DNA from: Varunaivibrio sulfuroxidans
GTDB lineage: Bacteria > Pseudomonadota > Alphaproteobacteria > Rhodospirillales > Magnetovibrionaceae
Assembly (NCBI RefSeq): GCF_029318635.1
Contig: NZ_CP119676.1
Span: forward strand, 1,625,001 to 1,689,000
Reading direction: 5' to 3'
Length of the DNA stretch: 64,000 nt
In this document: positions 55,543-64,000 of the stretch, piece by piece
Layout: each line of letters opens with the position of its first letter
How positions within the stretch are numbered: position 1 is the first letter of the stretch
Program-made: the position numbers and the translations under genes
Notes under the pieces: model-generated
What the model was told of the DNA's origin: nothing
Seen by the model: the letters and a program-made list of their open reading frames with translations, nothing else
Database searches by the model: none

Positions 55543-55565
55543 CGCGGGGTCGGCGCGCGCCGGTC

Positions 55566-57536
55566 CTATCGCGAGGTCCCGCCCCCAAAGAGCCTATTGA
55601 ACAATCCCTTGATCGCCCCCGGCAAATCGAAACCGGTCGATGGCGATTTTTCACCCGACAGGTAACGGTCCGGCGGCGCGGGAAGAGGCCGCGCGGGCAA
55701 ATCACTTTCCCCCGCAAGCATGACGTCATGCCACAATCGCGCGGGCAAACCACCGCCGGTGACGCGCCGCATCGCCCGTCCGTCATCGTTTCCCATCCAA
55801 ACCCCGGTGACGTAATCGGCGGTATAGCCGATAAACCAAGCGTCGCGATAATCCTGCGAAGTGCCCGTCTTGCCCGCAGCGGGGCGATCGATCTTGGCGT
55901 TTCTCGCGGTGCCTATCTCGATCACCCGAGACAGCATTGCGTTCATTTCGCGCACCGTGCGCGGATCGAGCACCCGCCCCGACCCGTCACCCGATCGACG
56001 GTACAAAATCCGCCCATCGCGATCGCGAATTTGTGATATCGCGAACGGCCATACCCCCGCGCCCTGGTTGACCAGAGCGCCGTACGCCGCCGTCAATTCG
56101 AGCACCGTCATATCGCTAACCCCCAACGCCAGGGCCGGCGTGGCGACCAGAGGAGAGGTCACCCCAAGGCGGCGGGCGAGGGCGCGCACCTTGTCGCGCC
56201 CGATTTTTTCCGACAACTTAACGGCGATCGTGTTGACCGATTCCGCCAGCGCGTCCCGCAAGGTCATGTCGCCACGATAGGTTTTGCCAAAATTTTTCGG
56301 CGACCAACCGTCGATCGTCACCGGGCCGTCACGCATGACCGTATCGGGCCTAAGTCCCTCTTGCAGCGCCGCCAGATAGACAAACACCTTGAAAGCCGAT
56401 CCCGGCTGCCTTTTCGCTTGGGTAACGCGGTTGAATTGTGACCGTGTATAGTCCACCCCACCGATCATGGCGCGCACCGCGCCGTCGGGCGACAGCGTCA
56501 CCAGGGCGGTTTGCGAGGCGCCCGCCCGCCGCGCCGCGCCGCGAGCGGAGAACAGCTTGTCAACGTCCCGCCGCGCCACGTTTTGCAATTTTGGATCCAA
56601 CGTCGTCAACACGTCGATGTCCCGATCCACCGTCACGTAAGCGCCGACCTGCGAAAAGACCCAATCGGAAAAATACCGCCCGAGGCGACGTTCCGGAGGC
56701 TTGACGCGAAATCGGGGGGCCGTGTCGATGGCGTGGCGCGCATCCTCGCGGCTCAAATAGCCCGCCGCCACCATGTTGGCCAAAACCCGCGCCGTCCTTT
56801 TGCGCGCGAGGATCGGGTCGTTGAACGGATTGTAGCGCGAGGGCGCCTTGAGGAGGCCCGCGATCAACGCCGATTGATACAGGTCAAGATCGTTGGCGGA
56901 AACGCCGAAATAAGTTCGCGCCGCCGCATCCACGCCATAGGCCCCATTGCCGAAATAAACCCGGTTTAAGTAAATGGTGAGGATTTGATCCTTGGTGAAT
57001 TTGTGCTCCAGCCAAAGCGCCAGCAAAAGTTCCTGGACCTTGCGTTTCAGCGTGCGCCGGCGGGTCAGAAATAGGTTTTTCGCCGCCTGCTGGGTAATTG
57101 TGCTGCCACCCTGAACGATGCCGCCGGCCATGATATCATGCACCACCGCCCGCGCCAGTCCGACCGGATCAATACCAAAATGGGAATAAAACCGGCGATC
57201 CTCGGTGGCGATGACCGCCTGGGGTAGGGACGGCGGCAGATCCCTCAGATGCACCGGAGCGCCATATTTGTCGCCGCGCCGCGCCAACTCACTACCGTCG
57301 GCGGCGAAAATGCGCACCACCGGTTTGCGTGTCGCCTGGATCGCCGTTTCGACATCCGGCAAATCGTAGGCGTAGTAAGCCACCAACGCCAACAAGGCGA
57401 TCGCCGACCAAACGCCGGCGACCGCTCCCCAATAAAGCACGCGCGCGAGCGCCGCGCGGGGCGCGGCGCCGCGTCCCCCTTTCGGTTGTCCGGGAGCAGA
57501 CTTTTGGCGCGTCGAAGGTTGGGGCTTTTTTGTCAT
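55566..57536 (-). CDS. Class A penicillin-binding protein (transglycosylase/transpeptidase)
   Basis: A 656-residue PBP1A/1B-type enzyme. It has a cationic N-terminal tail, one membrane helix (VWSAIALLALVAYYAYDL), then a GT51 glycosyltransferase: VIATEDRRFYSHFGIDPVGLARAV, GGSTITQQAAKNLFLTRRRTLKRKVQELLLALWLEHKFTKDQILTIYLNRVYFGNGAYGVDAAARTYFG. The transpeptidase has the three penicillin motifs in PGSAFK, SVN (in ALAESVNTIAV) and KTGTS. The chain is shorter than E. coli PBP1A because the inserted OB-like domain is absent. It polymerises and crosslinks peptidoglycan in the periplasm. It converges on hldE, with 23 bp between the stops. Confidence 0.94.
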   Translation of the reverse strand: MTKKPQPSTRQKSAPGQPKGGRGAAPRAALARVLYWGAVAGVWSAIALLALVAYYAYDLPDVETAIQATRKPVVRIFAADGSELARRGDKYGAPVHLRDLPPSLPQAVIATEDRRFYSHFGIDPVGLARAVVHDIMAGGIVQGGSTITQQAAKNLFLTRRRTLKRKVQELLLALWLEHKFTKDQILTIYLNRVYFGNGAYGVDAAARTYFGVSANDLDLYQSALIAGLLKAPSRYNPFNDPILARKRTARVLANMVAAGYLSREDARHAIDTAPRFRVKPPERRLGRYFSDWVFSQVGAYVTVDRDIDVLTTLDPKLQNVARRDVDKLFSARGAARRAGASQTALVTLSPDGAVRAMIGGVDYTRSQFNRVTQAKRQPGSAFKVFVYLAALQEGLRPDTVMRDGPVTIDGWSPKNFGKTYRGDMTLRDALAESVNTIAVKLSEKIGRDKVRALARRLGVTSPLVATPALALGVSDMTVLELTAAYGALVNQGAGVWPFAISQIRDRDGRILYRRSGDGSGRVLDPRTVREMNAMLSRVIEIGTARNAKIDRPAAGKTGTSQDYRDAWFIGYTADYVTGVWMGNDDGRAMRRVTGGGLPARLWHDVMLAGESDLPARPLPAPPDRYLSGEKSPSTGFDLPGAIKGLFNRLFGGGTSR

Positions 57537-57768
57537 ACCCTGCGCTTATGAACCGCGGTGGGTTAGCATCGCGTTAACGCGGCGGCGATCGGGCACGCGG
57601 CGATGTTCTCAATTTTCGAACTTATCGTTCGAGTGAAGGGCTAGACCTTATTGCGCCAAAGGAGTAAAAGGGCTCTCCATTCAGTGGTGGAATGCTTGGT
57701 GTATTGAACTCTAAAGTCGTCAATTTACGGTTTAAAAAATATCTGTGAAAATATGGGTGCGTGTTCTT

Positions 57769-58290
57769 ATGAAGCTGAAGCGGTATTACTGGATTTTATT
57801 TGCTACGTTGCTACTTTGGTCTGATGGAAGTTCTTCGGCCTGGGCGCAACCAACCTTGCCGCGTCCGTCGGGACCCATTATTTTGAGCGTCAGCGGCGCC
57901 ATAACGCGAACGAATGCGCCCGGGCGGGCGGATTTCGATCGCGCCATGCTGGAAGCCTTGGGGCTGAAAAAGCTGACCACGACAACCGCATGGACGACCG
58001 GCGAGCAACATTTTTTGGGCATCTCTTTCGATACCCTTCTCGATACCGTGGGCGCGCATGGAAAAGCGTTGAGCGTGAGCGCGCTCAACGACTATACCTT
58101 CGAGATTCCCATGGCCGAAATCAAGGCGTTTCATCCCCTCGTCGCGTTGAAACACAATGGGGCCTACATGCCCGTGCGTGACAAGGGGCCGCTGTGGATC
58201 GTATATCCCCGCGACGACTTCCCCGTTCTAAAGGAGCGTAAGTACGACTACCGTTGGGTTTGGCAACTCAGGCGTATCAATGTGCGATGA
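57769..58290 (+). CDS. Periplasmic sulfite-oxidase-fold (molybdopterin-binding-like) protein
   Basis: 173 residues. The signal peptide MKLKRYYWILFATLLLWSDGSSSAWA is followed by ILSVSGAITRTNAPGRADFDRAMLEALG, then LGISFDTLLDTVGAHGKALSVSALNDYTFEIPMAEI, VALKHNGAYMPVRDKGPLWIVYPRDDFPVL and YRWVWQLRRI. This is the small oxidoreductase molybdopterin-binding fold. It appears to lack the conserved Cys that ligates molybdenum, so a binding or sensing role is likelier than catalysis. The stop overlaps the diguanylate cyclase start (ATGA). GTG 57745 in the same frame is a less likely start. The 232-bp gap upstream is AT-rich near the start and may hold a promoter. Confidence 0.78.
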   Translation: MKLKRYYWILFATLLLWSDGSSSAWAQPTLPRPSGPIILSVSGAITRTNAPGRADFDRAMLEALGLKKLTTTTAWTTGEQHFLGISFDTLLDTVGAHGKALSVSALNDYTFEIPMAEIKAFHPLVALKHNGAYMPVRDKGPLWIVYPRDDFPVLKERKYDYRWVWQLRRINVR

Positions 58291-59420
58291 TGGCCTTCGT
58301 AAAGAAGCATGTATACGGCTTCATTCTCCTCCTCATCGCTATCTTTATCGTTGGGCTCGTCATCAACTACATCAAGGCGCGGCGCGTCGATAACGAAATC
58401 AACAACAATATACGCGCCAGCTTGCTGACGATTTCCCAGGCCGAGAACGAATATCTGCGTTTCCTTTACACCTTGGAGGCCTATGCCTACCAACGCCCGG
58501 AGACGACCCACGAGAAGGTCGTGCTGCGCATGGAAATTCTCTGGAGCCGCTTGCCCATTTTGCTCTACGGCGACAGCACAAAGCCGATCCGCGGTCTGAA
58601 AAGCCTAGCCGGGACCGTGCGCCACGTGATGACCACGATCGAGCGTATCGAACCTTTGGTCATGGCGCTCAAGCCCGGCGACTTGGCGACATACAAGAAC
58701 ATTCGCGCCGAGGTGGACCCGCTCTACCAGCCGGTGCACAAACTGCTTTTGAATGCGTACCTATGGGACAGTCAGGTGGGCAGCTACGGCGAAACCATGC
58801 GTCGCACCGTGCTTACCCAGGAGGCGCTATCGCTGCTGGGCGTCCTGTTGCTCGGCGCGGTGCTGATTGCATTGCTTTTTCGCGAAGTTCACAATCGCAA
58901 AGCCCTTGAGGAAGAATTGCGCCATCAGGCCAATACCGACCCCTTGACCAACGCCAACAACCGACGCTTTTTTCTAAACTTGTCCGAACGGGAGTATTTA
59001 CGCGTCAGACGTTACGGTCGTCCCCTGGCTACGCTAATGTTGGACATTGACCATTTTAAGAACATCAACGACGTCCACGGTCACGCCGTCGGAGACGAGG
59101 TCTTGAAACAGTGTGTACGAACCTGTCTTCGCCTGTTGCGCGCGGGAGATATCCTCGGACGCATGGGTGGGGAAGAATTCGCCGTCACCCTTCCCGAAGA
59201 AGGACTGGAAAAAGCCGAGACCATCGCCGAACGGCTCCGCGAGGGGATCGAAAAAATGGAAATTTCCGGTCCGGGCGGCATCATACGGATCACCGTCAGC
59301 ATCGGCCTGACCCAAGCCAATCCGATTACCGACAGCAACTTTGAAGATGTCCTATACCGGGCGGACCAAGCCCTTTACGACGCCAAACGCGCCGGACGCA
59401 ATTGCGTGTCGGCCCTTTAG
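58287..59420 (+). CDS. Membrane-bound GGDEF diguanylate cyclase
   Basis: 377 residues. One helix near the N-terminus (VYGFILLLIAIFIVGLVINYI) and another near residues 182-202 (EALSLLGVLLLGAVLIALLF) flank a periplasmic helical domain of about 150 residues without a known family. The cytoplasmic GGDEF domain has DPLTNANNRRFF, MLDIDHFKNINDVHGHAVGDEVLKQ and active motif GRMGGEEFAVTLPEEG. A full inhibitory I-site (RAGD) stands five residues before GGEEF. It should make c-di-GMP with product inhibition. The start ATG 58287 overlaps the stop of the periplasmic protein before it, which may be its sensor partner. Its stop codon is formed at the edge of the small inverted-repeat element downstream. Confidence 0.93.
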   Translation: MMAFVKKHVYGFILLLIAIFIVGLVINYIKARRVDNEINNNIRASLLTISQAENEYLRFLYTLEAYAYQRPETTHEKVVLRMEILWSRLPILLYGDSTKPIRGLKSLAGTVRHVMTTIERIEPLVMALKPGDLATYKNIRAEVDPLYQPVHKLLLNAYLWDSQVGSYGETMRRTVLTQEALSLLGVLLLGAVLIALLFREVHNRKALEEELRHQANTDPLTNANNRRFFLNLSEREYLRVRRYGRPLATLMLDIDHFKNINDVHGHAVGDEVLKQCVRTCLRLLRAGDILGRMGGEEFAVTLPEEGLEKAETIAERLREGIEKMEISGPGGIIRITVSIGLTQANPITDSNFEDVLYRADQALYDAKRAGRNCVSAL

Positions 59421-59450
59421 GGTCAGGACCTCTTAATCTGGTGCGTCTGG
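59420..59450 (+). repeat. Left terminal inverted repeat of the MITE-like element
   Basis: The outer 17 bases are a perfect inverted match to the right end (59669-59685); the inner 14 match with three mismatches. The first base, with the TA before it, forms the TAG stop of the diguanylate cyclase. Confidence 0.75.
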
Positions 59451-59654
59451 TTTGTGAAAAATGTCACAAGCCTAGGAGAAGACTTGCCGGAAACGCCGTT
59501 CACTTTCAAAAGTCTTCGACGACGCTCTTGGGGCATTTTTCTCAAATCCCTGCGGGACGGGATGAATTTGAGCGCGGATGTCGTTGGAAAACCCTTGCTA
59601 TGAGGGGCCATTGCGGCGTGTTCTCCGCCTAACCCACACTTAAATTCATCTCCG

Positions 59655-59685
59655 CCAGACGTATCAGTTTAAGAGGTCCTGACCC
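59655..59685 (-). repeat. Right terminal inverted repeat of the MITE-like element
   Basis: Inverted copy of 59420-59450. It ends at GACCC and is followed by TA, the presumed target duplication. Confidence 0.75.
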
Positions 59686-59769
59686 TAGAGAACGAACCTC
59701 CCGAGAACGACCTTTCCGCCGGATCCCAAAAAAGCCGCCAAACACCCCCACCGTTAAGCATCCGGTCCG

Positions 59770-63614
<3,845 letters not shown>

Positions 63615-63697
63615 GAGACGCGAACCGCGCGGCGTATGGACCGGCCTGGCGGCACTCTCCTTTTTGGGTTGTGACGTCGGAAACCCGCACACCCACC

Positions 63698-64000
63698 TTA
63701 GACACGCATCGGCATAAGGACGTATAGCGCGCTATCGTTGTCGGCCTCGCGCAGAATGGTCGGTGACGCCGCGTCGGCCATCGACATGCGCAAACCGGAC
63801 GATTCGATCTGGCGAGCGATATCGAGCAAATACGCGGAATTAAACCCAATTTCGATAATCTCGCCCTGGTAGGCGGTTTCCAGCTCCTCGCGCGCACTGC
63901 CGCAGTCGGGACTGGATGCTTCCAAAATCAGCGTTCCCGGCGTCAAGGACAACTTCACGGCGCGCGACTTTTCGGTCGAAATCGCCGAAACGCGATCCAC
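63698..64000 (-). CDS. dnaN: DNA polymerase III beta subunit (sliding clamp), C-terminal part
   Basis: 100 residues from the third clamp domain; the 5' part lies beyond the right edge. It has DRVSAISTEKSRAVKLSLTPGTLILEASSPDCGSAREELETAYQG, then IEIGFNSAYLLDIARQIESSG and the very end YVLMPMRV, which lines the clamp's partner-binding pocket. The clamp tethers polymerase III to DNA. The order dnaN-recF-gyrB with these short gaps is the classic replication block; dnaA would be expected further right if the order is conserved. Confidence 0.96.
   Translation of the reverse strand: MDRVSAISTEKSRAVKLSLTPGTLILEASSPDCGSAREELETAYQGEIIEIGFNSAYLLDIARQIESSGLRMSMADAASPTILREADNDSALYVLMPMRV

Larger units (their letters stand above)
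59420..59685. mobile_element. MITE-like element with long inverted ends and TA flanks
   Basis: The element is 266 bp and has no gene. Its ends are inverted copies: a 17-bp perfect core, GGGTCAGGACCTCTTAA at the left (59420-59436), is repeated in reverse at 59669-59685. Imperfect pairing continues inward for about 14 more bases, giving ends of about 31 bp (TCTGGTGCGTCTGG opposite CCAGACGTATCAGT). TA stands on both flanks (59418-59419, 59686-59687), as left by IS630/Tc1-mariner-type transposases that duplicate TA. The 349 bases between the cyclase and gyrB contain nothing else I recognise. Confidence 0.7.

Noticed and set aside
59402-59632. 76-residue open frame after the diguanylate cyclase
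   Set aside because: It lies almost wholly inside the inverted-repeat element and has no protein-like features or ribosome site.

Overview
The window is about 64 kb of GC-rich DNA from an alphaproteobacterium, most likely a member of the Rhodospirillales. This rests on codon use, the intracellular PHA depolymerase, the YcgN, DUF4197 and CigR-like families, the CobW/CobN arrangement and a dnaN-recF-gyrB block. No species is claimed. Genes are densely packed on both strands, and many neighbours overlap by 4 bases (ATGA). I see no tRNA, rRNA or CRISPR array and no intact transposon. The only mobile-type signal is a small 266-bp inverted-repeat element at 59.4-59.7 kb.

Layout. 0-10 kb: the end of an M23 peptidase gene, a MacA-MacB-NodT tripartite efflux operon, a small secreted protein, an OmpA-type lipoprotein, a HAD phosphatase and an LplT-like MFS carrier. 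10-13.6 kb: small conserved genes (DUF4197, YjbQ, YgjP-type metallopeptidase, YcgN), a broken LysR regulator and phaZ. 13.8-46 kb: a very large cobalamin (B12) region. It holds cobB, cbiD, cobK, cobM, a cbiG-cobJ fusion, cobI, cobL, cobH, cbiX, cbiB, cobQ, cobO, cobN, cobW, cobP, cobC, cobS and cobT. Together these cover corrin ring building from the precorrin-2/sirohydrochlorin stage through amidation, adenosylation, aminopropanol attachment and nucleotide loop assembly. CbiX, CbiD and CbiG are hallmarks of the early-cobalt route, yet a full-length CobN, the large subunit of the late-cobalt chelatase, is also present. No cobG, cobS/T chelatase partners, bluB or cobA is seen here.

Non-cobalamin genes lie inside this region. 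They include an SCO1-type copper protein, a FocA/NirC channel, a CigR-like periplasmic protein and a SYLF lipoprotein, the last two translationally coupled to cob genes. There are also a TPR membrane protein, a histidine kinase whose frame runs 267 bp antisense into its neighbour, and a retropepsin-like/RimK ATP-grasp fusion. The last insert is a four-gene Anbu cluster: permuted ATP-grasp, alpha-E protein, transglutaminase and an Anbu proteasome-like peptidase. The Anbu cluster and the RimK fusion are the best candidates for poorly understood peptide-tagging or protein-turnover systems.

47-59.7 kb: signalling genes. These are two tandem degenerate EAL-like proteins, a MASE1-CHASE-PAS histidine kinase coupled to a PPP-type phosphatase, and a sulfite-oxidase-fold periplasmic protein coupled to a GGDEF diguanylate cyclase. 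HldE and a class A penicillin-binding protein lie between them. 59.7-64 kb: gyrB, recF and the 3' end of dnaN, a replication block often found near oriC in bacteria. Start sites were moved from the longest frames to starts supported by Shine-Dalgarno spacing, overlap logic or family N-termini.
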